Positions 41,503-51,215 of a stretch of 64,000 nt of DNA are shown here, in pieces. The notes under the pieces were generated by a model that was not told the origin of the DNA, searched no databases, and saw only the letters and a program-made list of their open reading frames with translations. The stretch comes from Paraburkholderia sp. HP33-1. Its GTDB lineage: Bacteria; Pseudomonadota; Gammaproteobacteria; Burkholderiales; Burkholderiaceae. How positions within the stretch are numbered: the first letter of the stretch is position 1; each line of letters starts with the position of its first letter. The stretch lies in the NCBI RefSeq assembly GCF_021390595.1, contig NZ_JAJEJR010000003.1, forward strand, positions 558,001-622,000. Direction: 5' to 3'. The position numbers and the translations under genes are program-made.

Positions 41503-43112
41503 GATTGTGTTGAAAAAGTCTTGTTTTGGTCGGAGACGCAGGAGTTCGCAGCACGTTTTCGAGTTGTGGCGATCGGCGAAGCGGCGACCTTGAACGAGGC
41601 AACGGTCCCCCGTTGCTCGTCATGCAACGGTCTGGTTCATCTGCTTGCTTCCAGGCATGAACCGCTTGGCCATTCTTCGCAGGTTTTGCGCAGTCGCTGC
41701 CATCAGGAACTCATCATGAGCACCGCTTGGACCTCGCAGTCGCAAACGGTCCAGTTTCAGGATGCGTTTGAGATGCGCAAAGAGCATTTCCACCTTCTTT
41801 CGCTCACGGCAAGATCGCTTGTATTCAGGCGTCTTCGCAATACGCCTGGCCTCGTCGCGTGCAGCTTCATGGATGCTGCGGGCAATCTTGCGGAATGGTG
41901 TATTCGGGCAGCAGCGCTCCTTCATCGAACAGCTCCCGCAGTCGAGCGGGCTTGCCCGATAGATGATCGTGTCTGCCTTCGTGATGCGCGAGCGCGGATT
42001 CCTGAATTTGCGCCGATCACTGCGTAGTGCGTGCCCGGTAGGACAGCGATATTCATTAGCGAGTTCATCCCATCGGAACTCGCTGCTGGACAATGTATTG
42101 TCCTTGCGCGTCGTTTTATCCCAGACCGGAACATGTGGTGCAATTTCCTTCTCTTCGATCATCCAGGCAAGCATCGCTGCTGAGCCATACGCGGTGTCGC
42201 CTGCAAGACGTCGAGGTTTGAGATCGCGCCGCTGCTCAACGCGATCAATCATCGTCCTGGTTGATTCCACTTCGTGGGAACGGTTCGCGGGCGTCGCCTC
42301 GACGTCAACGATGATCCCTGCTTGCAGGTCAATCAGATAATTGGTCGAGTAGGCGAAGAACGGCAAGCCACCCTTGGCGGCTGTCCAGCTCGCAGCGGGA
42401 TCCGTCAGGGATATCCTCTTTGGAGGCGTCGATGACTCTGTCATCTCCGCCGCTTCGGTGCCTGCTGGATTCGCTTCTTCCAACGCTTCCAGATACTCCC
42501 GCACGGCACGGCTTTGGCCCTTGACACAACCCCAGTCGATGGGTTCAGAACCCGGAACACCGCGTACAGAACTCGCGTCGGCTCTGATGATGCTCGCGTC
42601 AATCGCGAATCCTTCACCCTTTACGAGCCCTTCGGACATGCACCGACCCAGTACCGACTCGAACACATGGCGCAGCACATCGCTATCGCGGAAGCGACCG
42701 TGGCGGTTCTTGGAGAATGTCGAGTGTTCGGGTACGGCGTCCTCCAGGCCCAGGCGGCAGAACCATCGATACGCCAGATTCAGATGCACTTCTTCGCATA
42801 GCCTGCGCTCGGACCGGATGCCGAAACAGTAGCCCACAATCAACATGCGGATCATGAGCTCCGGATCAATCGATGGCCGTCCCATGGGACTGTAGAACGG
42901 CGCAAGATGCTGGCGTAGATCACGCAGATCAAGAAAGTGATCGATGCCTCTCAACAGGTGCTCGCGAGGGACGTGACTATCGAGGTTGAACGAGTAGAAG
43001 AGTTTGTCCTGTCCGCTGCCCAGTTGACCCATCATGACGAATCACTCCCGTCGATCGATGGCTTCCAGGATACCCAACAATCCGCATGCCGGGCGACTTT
43101 TTCAACACAATC
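41503..43112 (-). mobile_element. IS1182-family insertion sequence, copy B (1610 bp)
   Basis: Inverted relative to copy A and of identical length. The ends show the same 18-bp inverted repeats. The flanks carry their own 5-bp duplication GTCAG (41498-41502 and 43113-43117). The transposase is identical in sequence to that of copy A. The matched duplication shows an independent insertion and no inversion between the copies since. Confidence 0.92.
41620..43035 (-). CDS. IS1182-family transposase, copy B
   Basis: A 471-residue DDE transposase, identical to the one at 21406-22821 and apparently intact. Confidence 0.93.
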   Translation of the reverse strand: MMGQLGSGQDKLFYSFNLDSHVPREHLLRGIDHFLDLRDLRQHLAPFYSPMGRPSIDPELMIRMLIVGYCFGIRSERRLCEEVHLNLAYRWFCRLGLEDAVPEHSTFSKNRHGRFRDSDVLRHVFESVLGRCMSEGLVKGEGFAIDASIIRADASSVRGVPGSEPIDWGCVKGQSRAVREYLEALEEANPAGTEAAEMTESSTPPKRISLTDPAASWTAAKGGLPFFAYSTNYLIDLQAGIIVDVEATPANRSHEVESTRTMIDRVEQRRDLKPRRLAGDTAYGSAAMLAWMIEEKEIAPHVPVWDKTTRKDNTLSSSEFRWDELANEYRCPTGHALRSDRRKFRNPRSRITKADTIIYRASPLDCGSCSMKERCCPNTPFRKIARSIHEAARDEARRIAKTPEYKRSCRERKKVEMLFAHLKRILKLDRLRLRGPSGAHDEFLMAATAQNLRRMAKRFMPGSKQMNQTVA

Positions 43113-43293
43113 GTCAGGCAAGCAGACATCGATCAGCGAGCGAGAATAGGCCGCTTGTGGCCGGTTGTACGCGCTGAGCCATGACGCTACAAAGCTGCCG
43201 CCGGTGAACGGCGAACGTTCTTGAACGGCGGCTCACGGCGAAGTTGGTCCGCAAATCGCCTCGCTATTCAAGTCAGCACGCTCAGGCAACAGA

Positions 43294-43983
43294 CTACTCC
43301 TTATTCAGATAGTTTTTTTCAAGAAATTCTGACCTGAAATTCTGTGGCGGAGTGGGAATGTCGGGTCGACCCTCCGGCGTAAAGTCCATGAGATTCCAAT
43401 ACGGCCACACCGTGTCAACATGATTCCCTGACAATTCAGTTCCCCAGAAATGAAAAATCTTTCCAACCAGTCTCCTGAATACGTGCATCACTGGCCATTG
43501 CATATCATCAGAGTCTCCCTGGCATTTGTAATCGGCCTGATAGGCGGAGCCCGATCCAGAAACCAGTGCAATCTGCGACCAACCACGCTGTTTGGCCCAT
43601 GTATTGATTCGATCAGCCGGGGCTTTGGCAATCGCTACGAACGCAGCATGTTGAGTGACCTGATACCACGTGCGATCGAACCCATCGACCAGCGACGTAC
43701 ACGATGGACAGGGATTGTCCCAGTTCGGACCGAACATAAATGAATAAATGAGCAGGGTGTTTTTATCTCCAAATAGCTCGGAGAATTTCACGCTCTTGCC
43801 CACTTTCCCATCGTTGGCCCATTGGAAGACGTAGTCCTCTTTCAACTGCCCGCCCTGAGGAAGATCACGGCGTTGTTTCGCGACTGATCTCACTTTGTCG
43901 ACAAGTTCTTGTTCTTCTTTAAGCAATAAGTCACGCGCATCGCGATACTCCCTGCTTTCGTTTGGATACCGTAATTCATTCAT
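43294..43983 (-). CDS. DUF899 family thioredoxin-like protein
   Basis: A 229-residue protein starting at ATG 43983, with AGGAGGAG upstream; the frame is open further but the extension looks non-coding. Features typical of DUF899 are the early helix EELVDKVRSVAKQRRDLP, then LFGDKNTLLIYSFMFG and CPSCTSLVDGF with a CxxC at about residues 92-95, in the thioredoxin active-site position, and a C-terminal DTVWPYWNLMDFTPEGR segment. These proteins are predicted redox proteins of unknown function. It is divergent from the methyltransferase/esterase fusion gene. Confidence 0.88.
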   Translation of the reverse strand: MNELRYPNESREYRDARDLLLKEEQELVDKVRSVAKQRRDLPQGGQLKEDYVFQWANDGKVGKSVKFSELFGDKNTLLIYSFMFGPNWDNPCPSCTSLVDGFDRTWYQVTQHAAFVAIAKAPADRINTWAKQRGWSQIALVSGSGSAYQADYKCQGDSDDMQWPVMHVFRRLVGKIFHFWGTELSGNHVDTVWPYWNLMDFTPEGRPDIPTPPQNFRSEFLEKNYLNKE

Positions 43984-44257
43984 GGTCGGCTCCTCCTGGA
44001 AACTGATATTTGGGTTCCATGCTCTCCAGGACACATCGAATGACGTGATGTAAACCCGGGGCAGGTAAACCCCATTCGAGTGTACTCTCAATGGTTGCTC
44101 GGGATAGTCAGTTTGCCCGATGGCGACTAACTGACGAAGACTCGCCGCGGATGCCGGCCGGCGGTATGCTCGTTGCTGAAGCGTGGAAGACAGCGGTCCC
44201 GCGCGGCGCTGCCCCATTGGGTGTCGCGCGGGCTGCTGCGCTCGCGAGGAGGCTGCA

Positions 44258-46249
44258 ATGAGCGATTTCGACGATGCGCGCGCGTGGATGGTCGAGCGAC
44301 AGATCGTGCGCCGCGGCGTGCGCGACGACTACGTGATCGCGGCGATGCGGCGCGTGCCGCGCGAAGCATTCGTGCCGCCCGATCTGCGTGATTTCGCGTA
44401 TGACGATACGCCGCTGCCGATCGGCGGCGAGCAGTCGATCTCGCAGCCGTTCATCGTCGCGAAGATGCTCGCAGCCGCCGAACTGCAGCCTGGCGATCGC
44501 GTGCTCGACATCGGTACTGGCTCCGGCTACGCGGCCGCGCTTGCAGCGGAGATTGCGGGCCGGGTGGATTCGATCGAACGCGACGCGAGCCTCGCCGAGA
44601 GCGCGCGCGAGCGCCTGCAGCGGCTTGGCTACGAGAACGTCGAAGTGCATGTCGGCGACGGCACCGTGGGTCTTGCCGCGCATGCGCCGTATAACGCGAT
44701 CATCGCGGCGGCGGGCGGACCGCATGTGCCGCAGGCTCTGCGCGCGCAACTGGCGCCGGGCGGGCGCCTCGTGATGCCGGTCGGCAGCAGCCTGAACCAT
44801 CAGCGGCTCGTCAAGATCGTGCGGCGCGGCGAACACGACTACGACGAACAAACGTTGTGTGACGTGCGCTTCGTGCCTCTCGTCGGCGACGATGGCTGGC
44901 CGGAGCCAAGGGGCGCGTCGCGCGCGAATTCGCGGCCTGCGCCAACGCCCACGCTGGAAGTTGCGATTCGCGACGCGGCCGAGCCGTTGCCCGACATCGA
45001 TTCCCCGGAATTCGCGGGGTTTATCGACCGCTTCGCCGAGCGGCGGGTCGTGCTGCTTGGTGAGGCCACTCACGGCACGTCGGAGTTTTATCGCGCGCGG
45101 GCGGCGATCACGCGACGCCTCGTCGAGCGACACGGCTTTTCGATGATCGCGGTCGAGGCCGACTGGCCCGACGCCGCGATCATCGACCGGCATGTGCGCG
45201 CTCGACCGATGCCCGTCGAGCGGCCCCGACCGTTTTGCCGCTTTCCGGCCTGGATGTGGCGCAACACGGACTTCATGGGATTCGTCGCGTGGCTGCGCTC
45301 GCACAATGCAGCGCACCGCGAGCGCGAGATACGCTTTTACGGGCTCGACATCTACAGCCTGTCTGAATCGCTGGATGCCGTGCTGCACTACCTCGACAGC
45401 GTCGACCCGGCGGCGGCGCGCATCGCTCGCGCGCGCTTTGCGTGCCTCAGTCCGTGGCAGAAAGATCTGGCCGTGTATGGACGGGCCGCATTGAGCGGCG
45501 GCTACGCGCAGTGCGAGGAACACGTGGTCGCGCAGCTCGTCGATCTGCTCAAAAGCCGGCTCGACTATGCGCAGAAAGACGGCGAATGCCCCCTCGACGC
45601 GGCGCTGAACTCGCGGCTCGTCGCGATCGCCAGGCATTACTATCGCGCGATGTATTACGGCGACCCGCAAAGCTGGAATCTGCGCGAGACGCACATGTTC
45701 GACACGCTCCGTCTTGCGCTCGACAGGCACGGGTCGCAAGCGCGTCTGGTCGTGTGGGCGCACAACTCGCATATCGGCGACGCGAGTGCCACGCAGATGG
45801 GCCGCGAGCAGGACGAGCTCAATCTGGGCGAGCTGTGCCGCGCACATTTCGGCGACGCGGCGGCGCTGATCGGGTTTGGCACGCACAGCGGCACGGTCGC
45901 CGCGGCGAGCGAGTGGGGTGGACCGATGGAGGTGAAAAGTGTGCTGCCGTCGCTCGAGGGCAGCGTCGAATTCAGCATGCACGGCACGGGCCTCGCGCGC
46001 TTCCTGCTCGATCTGCGGCCCGGCGTGCACGACGCGGCGCGCGAACGGTTGCGCGTGCCGCTGCTGGAGCGCTTCATCGGCGTCATCTATCGTCCGGAGA
46101 CCGACCGGGATTGCCACTACGCGCAAGCGTCGTTGGCCGGGCAGTTCGATGCGTTCGTGTGGTTCGATCGCACGAGCGCGGTCACTGCGCTGCCCGTTTC
46201 CGCCGACGAAAAGGACAGCACGGCGCAGACTTTTCCATTTGGCGTGTGA
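44258..46249 (+). CDS. fusion: protein-L-isoaspartate O-methyltransferase + erythromycin esterase-like domain
   Basis: A 663-residue protein from ATG 44258, with GAGGAGG upstream. Residues about 1-215 are a PIMT domain: PIGGEQSISQPFIVAKML (substrate/SAM region), VLDIGTGSGYAAALAAEIAG (motif I) and LVMPVGSS. After a short linker with PAPTPT, residues about 250-650 are an erythromycin-esterase-family domain with VVLLGEATHGTSEFY (Glu/His), IAVEADWPDAA and VVWAHNSHIGDA (His). PIMT repairs isoaspartyl residues; the Ere fold hydrolyses esters or lactones. The domain pair is in frame without stops. It may be a repair or detoxification enzyme; actual macrolide activity is unproven. Confidence 0.9.
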   Translation: MSDFDDARAWMVERQIVRRGVRDDYVIAAMRRVPREAFVPPDLRDFAYDDTPLPIGGEQSISQPFIVAKMLAAAELQPGDRVLDIGTGSGYAAALAAEIAGRVDSIERDASLAESARERLQRLGYENVEVHVGDGTVGLAAHAPYNAIIAAAGGPHVPQALRAQLAPGGRLVMPVGSSLNHQRLVKIVRRGEHDYDEQTLCDVRFVPLVGDDGWPEPRGASRANSRPAPTPTLEVAIRDAAEPLPDIDSPEFAGFIDRFAERRVVLLGEATHGTSEFYRARAAITRRLVERHGFSMIAVEADWPDAAIIDRHVRARPMPVERPRPFCRFPAWMWRNTDFMGFVAWLRSHNAAHREREIRFYGLDIYSLSESLDAVLHYLDSVDPAAARIARARFACLSPWQKDLAVYGRAALSGGYAQCEEHVVAQLVDLLKSRLDYAQKDGECPLDAALNSRLVAIARHYYRAMYYGDPQSWNLRETHMFDTLRLALDRHGSQARLVVWAHNSHIGDASATQMGREQDELNLGELCRAHFGDAAALIGFGTHSGTVAAASEWGGPMEVKSVLPSLEGSVEFSMHGTGLARFLLDLRPGVHDAARERLRVPLLERFIGVIYRPETDRDCHYAQASLAGQFDAFVWFDRTSAVTALPVSADEKDSTAQTFPFGV

Positions 46250-46292
46250 GGCCGGTCGGCACGCACTGGCTCATGAACGAGGTTGTACAGGG

Positions 46293-47027
46293 CTACGCCG
46301 CAGGCGCAACCGACGCCCCGACAATCCCATGCTTCGCAAGCGATTGCGCAACAAAACCCGAAGCCTTCATCTGTTCGACGAACGCGTGCAACGCGTGAGC
46401 CGCGGCCTCGCCTCGGCTCTTCGGCACGCCCATCGCCTGCCGGATCACCATGAAGCGCTCGTCGAGCAGCCGCAGCCCGGCGGTTTGCCTGGCATCTGCT
46501 TCGAGTTGCTGTTTCACGCCTGCCGCCACTTCCAGATGCTGCTCGATGAACGTCGGCACGACACTCGGCGAGCTCGGTGCGCGCACGATCTGCGCGGCTT
46601 TCAGCTCGCGCGTCAGAAACAGATCGTACGCACTGCCTTTGCCGACGACGACCCGGTTGTGCGCCTGATCCACATCCTGATTGGATCGCACCGGCGAGTC
46701 GTCGCGCACCAGATAGAAGCCTTCGATCAACACATACGGCGCCGTGAACGCGATCGTCTCGCCGCGCAACGGATCGATCGCGAAGAAGCCGAAATCCGCG
46801 CGTTCCTCGCTGACCGCCTGCACCGATTTGCCGGCTGTATCGAAGACCACCAGCTCCAGTTCGACGTTGAGTGCGGCGGCGAACGCGCGCGCGAGATCGA
46901 CTGATACGCCGCACGGCTCGCCGGAGTCGGCGTGACGATTGACGAGGATCGGATTGCCGAGATTGATCGACGCGCGCAGCTTACCCGTGGGCGTGAACGC
47001 GGCGACGACGGAGGGATCGATGGTCAT
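46293..47027 (-). CDS. SBP_bac_3-type solute-binding protein lacking a visible signal peptide
   Basis: A 244-residue protein with the amino-acid-binding fold: ASINLGNPILV, GVSVDLARAFAAALNVELELVVFDTAGK, then ADFGFFAIDPLRGETIAFTAPYV. It begins directly with MTIDPSVVAAFTPTGKLRAS and has no hydrophobic export signal, unlike normal periplasmic members. No ABC permease or ATPase is nearby. It lies 95 bp downstream of the MFS gene and may belong to the glucarate-type operon. It could be a cytoplasmic binding or sensor protein, or the true start could lie elsewhere, though the upstream sequence offers no signal peptide. Confidence 0.75.
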   Translation of the reverse strand: MTIDPSVVAAFTPTGKLRASINLGNPILVNRHADSGEPCGVSVDLARAFAAALNVELELVVFDTAGKSVQAVSEERADFGFFAIDPLRGETIAFTAPYVLIEGFYLVRDDSPVRSNQDVDQAHNRVVVGKGSAYDLFLTRELKAAQIVRAPSSPSVVPTFIEQHLEVAAGVKQQLEADARQTAGLRLLDERFMVIRQAMGVPKSRGEAAAHALHAFVEQMKASGFVAQSLAKHGIVGASVAPAA

Positions 47028-47122
47028 GAGGGCTCTCGTGGTGACCGCGTTCGGGGCGAAGCGCGGGCTCAGGGTGCAAGGATTTCGCTATTGTGCGCGA
47101 GAGCCCGCGGCGTTGATCAATT

Positions 47123-48412
47123 TCAATCCCGCAGCTTCACCGCCGTCATGCGCGGCATCAGCAGATGAATGATGCCCAACGCAACCAGATACGCCGATGC
47201 GCCGACCGTAAAGAGCGCCCAATACTGCCCGGTGCGCTGCAAGGTCTCGCCGATCACGCCGGAGTAGAAGAACGACCCGACCATCCCTGCCACGCCGCCG
47301 ATACCGATCACCGTGCCGACCAGCCGCTTCGGAAACACGTCGCCGACCGTCGTGACGAGGTTCGCCGACCATCCCTGGTGCGCTGCTGCAGCGAGACCAA
47401 CCGCGAACACGGCGTACCACAGGCTCTGGAAATACGACAAGGTGGCGATCGGCACCACGCACAACGCACAAATGAGCATTGTGAGCTTGCGCGCGAAATT
47501 CGGCCTGTTGGTGCGCGCCATCAAGCGCGACGACAGCCAGCCGCCCGCCACGCTGCCGACCGATGCCATTGTATAGATGGCGATCAGCGGCAGGCCCATC
47601 TTGCCGATGTCGATATGGCGGGACTCGTTGAGCCACTTGGGCAGCCAGAACAGATAGAACCACCACACCGGATCGGTCAGCAGCTTGCCGAAGACAAACG
47701 CCCACGTCTCACGGTATTTGAGCACCGACAACCAGCTGACTTTCTGTTCGACGATTTCTTCGCGATCCGCATTGATGTAGTCGAGCTCTTCCTTCGTCAC
47801 CGACGGATGCTGCGAAGGTTGCCTATAAACCAGCATCCAGACGGCCAGCCAGATGAAGCCGGTCGCGCCGCCCACGATGAACGTCGCGCGCCAGCCCCAC
47901 ATGACCGCGGCGATCGGCACGAAGGCCGGCGCGACGATTCCGCCGATCGTCGCGCCCATGTTCCAGAAGCCCGTCGCCAGCGCGCGTTCCTTCTTCGGAA
48001 ACCACGTGGCGGTCGTGCGGATCGCAACCGGAAAATTGGCCGCTTCGCCAAAACCGAGCAGACCGCGCACAGCCGCGAAGCCCGGCACGGTCGATGCCAC
48101 CGCGTGCAGCATCGCCGCGAGACTCCACATCGCCATCGCGCTGCCGTAGACCTTCTTCGTGCTGAAGCGGTCCGCGATCCGGCCGAAGATGGCGAGGCCC
48201 ACCGCATAGGTGACCGTAAACACCATCACGGTCTGCGCGTACTGCACCTGATTCCAGCCGATATCCTTTTGCAGCAGCGGCGCGAGCAGCCCGAGCATCT
48301 GACGATCCATGTAGTTGATCGTCGTCGCGGCGAAGATCATCGCGCAGATCGTCCATCGGTATCGACCGACGGCCGTACTTGCGGCGGCCGCCGTGGCGTC
48401 TAGTGTTTTCAT
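47123..48412 (-). CDS. MFS transporter, ACS family (hexuronate/ExuT-like)
   Basis: A 429-residue protein with about 12 transmembrane segments. TM1 carries TTINYMDRQMLGLLAP, a hallmark of the anion:cation symporter (ACS) family; RIADRFSTKKVYG is the motif A loop. It is closest in style to ExuT-type uronate transporters. It is the distal transporter in the operon led by a glucarate-type dehydratase, starting 49 bp after the previous transporter gene. The likely cargo is a sugar acid. Confidence 0.88.
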   Translation of the reverse strand: MKTLDATAAAASTAVGRYRWTICAMIFAATTINYMDRQMLGLLAPLLQKDIGWNQVQYAQTVMVFTVTYAVGLAIFGRIADRFSTKKVYGSAMAMWSLAAMLHAVASTVPGFAAVRGLLGFGEAANFPVAIRTTATWFPKKERALATGFWNMGATIGGIVAPAFVPIAAVMWGWRATFIVGGATGFIWLAVWMLVYRQPSQHPSVTKEELDYINADREEIVEQKVSWLSVLKYRETWAFVFGKLLTDPVWWFYLFWLPKWLNESRHIDIGKMGLPLIAIYTMASVGSVAGGWLSSRLMARTNRPNFARKLTMLICALCVVPIATLSYFQSLWYAVFAVGLAAAAHQGWSANLVTTVGDVFPKRLVGTVIGIGGVAGMVGSFFYSGVIGETLQRTGQYWALFTVGASAYLVALGIIHLLMPRMTAVKLRD

Positions 48413-48461
48413 CGAGTCTCCTGAAGGTTTTTGGAAATGGTGTCGATTCGGTTCGGTACGA

Positions 48462-49790
48462 TCAATGCGCGGAGGCGGGCAATCCTTCGCGCGGGGTCAT
48501 GCGGGAGAAGAACACGACGCCGGCTGCCACCACCGACATCACCGCGAGTCCAGTGAGGCCGCCCTCGATCGAGCCGGTCTTCTGTTCGAGGAAGCCGAAG
48601 GTCGCCGGCGCGACGAAGCCGCCGAGATTGCCGATCGAGTTGATGAGCGCCAACACCGCCGCGGAAATCCGCGCGTCGAGATAGCCCTGCGGAATCGGCC
48701 AGAACAGCGAAGAGGCCGCCTTGAAGCCGATCGCCGCGAAGCAGATCGCGACGAACGAGAACAGCGGGCCGCCCTGGCCGGCCGCATACATGCCAAGCGC
48801 GGCGATCAGCAGCACGCACGCGACCCACGCTTGCTGAAACTTGAAGCGCGCCGCGAGCGTCGCGAACAGATACATCGCCGCGATCGAGATCAGCCAAGGA
48901 ATCGAGTTGAACAGGCCGACCTGGAAATCGTTGAAACGGCCCATCTTGCGGATGATGCTGGGCAGCCAGAAGGTCGCGCCGTAGATGGTCAGCGACACCG
49001 CGAAGTAGATCAGGCAAAAGATCAGGATTTGCGGATCGCGCAGCAGCGTGCCCAGCGATGGTTTGAGCGGGTGCGCGGCGGCGCGCTGGCGTTGCTCTTC
49101 GTCCACCGCATCGAGCACCGCGTCCTGCTCGGCGCGAGTAAGCCAGGCGGCGTCGCGCGGCTTCGAGTCGAGCCACAGCAGGACGAAGCCGGCGAGCACG
49201 ACCGAGAACATGCCTTCGATCACGAACATCCACTGCCAACCGCGCAGCCCCGCGCCTTCGATCAGCATCAGCCCGCCGGAGATCGGCCCGGATAGCACCG
49301 ACGCGAGCGCCGAGCCGCTCAGGAAGATCGCCATTGCCTTGCCGCGCTCGTTGCTCGGCAGCCATTGCGTGAAGTAGTAGATGACGCCGGGAAAGAAACC
49401 CGCTTCGGCCGCGCCGAGCACGAGCCGCATCGCATAGAACGAAGTCTCGCCGCGCACGAACGCCATGCCGGCCGCGGCCAAACCCCAGGTGAGCATGATA
49501 CGCGCGAGCCACAGCTTCGCACCGAAGCGCTGCAGCAGGATGTTCGAAGGCACTTCGAAGATCGCATAGCTGACGAAGAAGAGACCCGCGCCCAGCCCAT
49601 AAGCCGCCGCGCCGATGCCGAGATCGGCGCTCAGATGCTGGCGCACGAAGCCGATGTTCACGCGGTCGATGTAGTTGACGACGAACATCACGACGAACAG
49701 CGGCAGCACGCGCCACTTGATCTTGCGCACCGCGCCCGCCAGCGCGTCGGCGCGCTCGGGCCGTGCCGCATCGGCAATCGGACTGCTCAT
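48462..49790 (-). CDS. MFS transporter, ACS family (sugar acid/TtuB-like)
   Basis: A 442-residue protein with 12 predicted transmembrane segments, MFVVNYIDRVNIGFV in TM1 and LGAAEAGFFPGVIYYFTQWLP, which are typical of ACS members carrying tartrate, phthalate, glucarate or hydroxyphenylacetate. The central loop (about 210-245) is charged. The gene lies between the dehydratase gene (100 bp upstream) and a second MFS gene. Two MFS uptake proteins in one operon suggests two related substrates, or substrate and product. Confidence 0.9.
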   Translation of the reverse strand: MSSPIADAARPERADALAGAVRKIKWRVLPLFVVMFVVNYIDRVNIGFVRQHLSADLGIGAAAYGLGAGLFFVSYAIFEVPSNILLQRFGAKLWLARIMLTWGLAAAGMAFVRGETSFYAMRLVLGAAEAGFFPGVIYYFTQWLPSNERGKAMAIFLSGSALASVLSGPISGGLMLIEGAGLRGWQWMFVIEGMFSVVLAGFVLLWLDSKPRDAAWLTRAEQDAVLDAVDEEQRQRAAAHPLKPSLGTLLRDPQILIFCLIYFAVSLTIYGATFWLPSIIRKMGRFNDFQVGLFNSIPWLISIAAMYLFATLAARFKFQQAWVACVLLIAALGMYAAGQGGPLFSFVAICFAAIGFKAASSLFWPIPQGYLDARISAAVLALINSIGNLGGFVAPATFGFLEQKTGSIEGGLTGLAVMSVVAAGVVFFSRMTPREGLPASAH

Positions 49791-49890
49791 GGGGTTGTCT
49801 CCTTCGATGACGACGCGCGTGGCGCGTCGCGGGTCACACGCTGCGAGCCGTTGTTCCCTGCGGCGCGTAGGCGCGGATCATAAGCGCGAA

Positions 49891-51165
49891 TTAAAAGCGC
49901 GGGTTCTTGCCGGTGAAGCCCGGCTCGTACTTGCGCATTTGCGTCAGGTCATCGCGATTGCGCACGCCGCACGACAGATACTGCGCGTGCAGCTCGGCGA
50001 GGCGCTCGCGGTCGAGTTCGACGCCGAGGCCCGGCGCGGTGGGCACACGCACCGAACCGTTGTCGAACTTCACGCGGCCGCCCTTGATCACTTCTTCTTC
50101 CTGCCAGGGGTAGTGCGTGTCGCAAGCGTAGGTCAGGTTGGGGATGCTTGCCGCGACGTGCGTCATCGCCATCAGGCTGATGCCGAGGTGCGAGTTCGAG
50201 TGCATCGACATGCCGAGATCCCACAGCTTGCACATGCGGGCGAGCGTCTGCGTCGCACGCAGGCCGCCCCAGTAGTGATGGTCCGACAGCAGCACCTTGA
50301 CCGAACCGATCCCGGCGCCGCGCCGGAAGTCCTGCATCGTCGTGATCACCATGTTGGTGGCGAGCGGCAAGCGCGTGTGCTTCGCCAGTTCGGCCATCCC
50401 TTCGAGACCCGGACACGGATCTTCGTAGTACTCGAGCAGCTCGTCGAGTTCCGGGGCGGCCGCGATGCTGGTTTCGAGCGTCCAGTTGGCGTTCGGATCG
50501 AGGCGCAGCGGCACGCCCGGAAACGCCTGATGCAGCGCGCGCATGCAAGCGATTTCGTGTGCCGGTTCGAACACGCCGCCCTTCAGCTTGATGCTCTGGA
50601 AACCGTACAGTTCGATCATCCGGCGCGCTTGCGCGACGATCTGCTCGGGGCTCAGGCCTTCGCCCCATGCGTCGGGCGCGTAGGGCTTGTCGACGTGCTC
50701 GGCGTATTTGAAGAACAGGTAGGCGCTGTAGGGCACCGCATCGCGCACCTTGCCGCCGAGCAGATCCACGATCGGCGCGCCGACGATCTGCCCTTGCAGA
50801 TCGAGCATCGCGACTTCGAGCGTGCTGATGACTTTCGGCGCGTTCTTCGCCGAATGCGAGCCGGGCGCGAGCTCGAATTCGACCGCGCCTGGGCTCGCCT
50901 TGATGGTGGCCCGCACGCGCTCTTCCATGATATTGAGGTCGAACGGCGACAGGCCGAGCACCAGCGACTTCGCCTGTTCGAGCACGCGCAGCATCGGTTC
51001 GTCGCCGTAGGTCTCGGAGATGCCGACGCGGCCGTCGCTCGTCTCCAGCTCGACGATGGCGCGTAGCGCCCAAGGTTCGTGGATTCCGGCGGCGTTGAGC
51101 AGCGGGCCGTCGCGGAAGGCGATCGGGGTGATGCGCACCTGTGTGATGGTGATGTCGCGAGTCAT
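49891..51165 (-). CDS. glucarate dehydratase-family enzyme (enolase superfamily)
   Basis: A 424-residue enzyme from ATG 51165; a longer frame upstream is unlikely. The GlucD-type signatures are present: KLKGG with catalytic Lys (about residue 193), metal ligands in LRLDPNANW, YEDPCPGLEG and ATNMVI, and the catalytic Asp/His pair in LLSDHHYWGG and MHSNSHLGIS (His about 327). The length is slightly shorter than classic GudD (about 445). It likely dehydrates a C6 acid sugar such as D-glucarate or a relative. It heads an operon with two MFS transporters, and a GntR gene is divergent. Confidence 0.88.
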   Translation of the reverse strand: MTRDITITQVRITPIAFRDGPLLNAAGIHEPWALRAIVELETSDGRVGISETYGDEPMLRVLEQAKSLVLGLSPFDLNIMEERVRATIKASPGAVEFELAPGSHSAKNAPKVISTLEVAMLDLQGQIVGAPIVDLLGGKVRDAVPYSAYLFFKYAEHVDKPYAPDAWGEGLSPEQIVAQARRMIELYGFQSIKLKGGVFEPAHEIACMRALHQAFPGVPLRLDPNANWTLETSIAAAPELDELLEYYEDPCPGLEGMAELAKHTRLPLATNMVITTMQDFRRGAGIGSVKVLLSDHHYWGGLRATQTLARMCKLWDLGMSMHSNSHLGISLMAMTHVAASIPNLTYACDTHYPWQEEEVIKGGRVKFDNGSVRVPTAPGLGVELDRERLAELHAQYLSCGVRNRDDLTQMRKYEPGFTGKNPRF

Positions 51166-51215
51166 GATGGCAATCGGCAAGGGAACAAGGGGAATACGAT
51201 GTCGCCGATGGTAAA

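Noticed and set aside
21329..43112. The two IS1182-family copies as ends of a composite transposon
   Set aside because: Each copy has its own different 5-bp target duplication, which means separate insertions. A composite would show one duplication outside the pair.
44108..46126. A 672-residue open frame antisense to the PIMT/esterase fusion
   Set aside because: It is a mirror of the real gene's codon bias, Arg/His-rich and without domains, while the plus strand has two complete enzyme domains.
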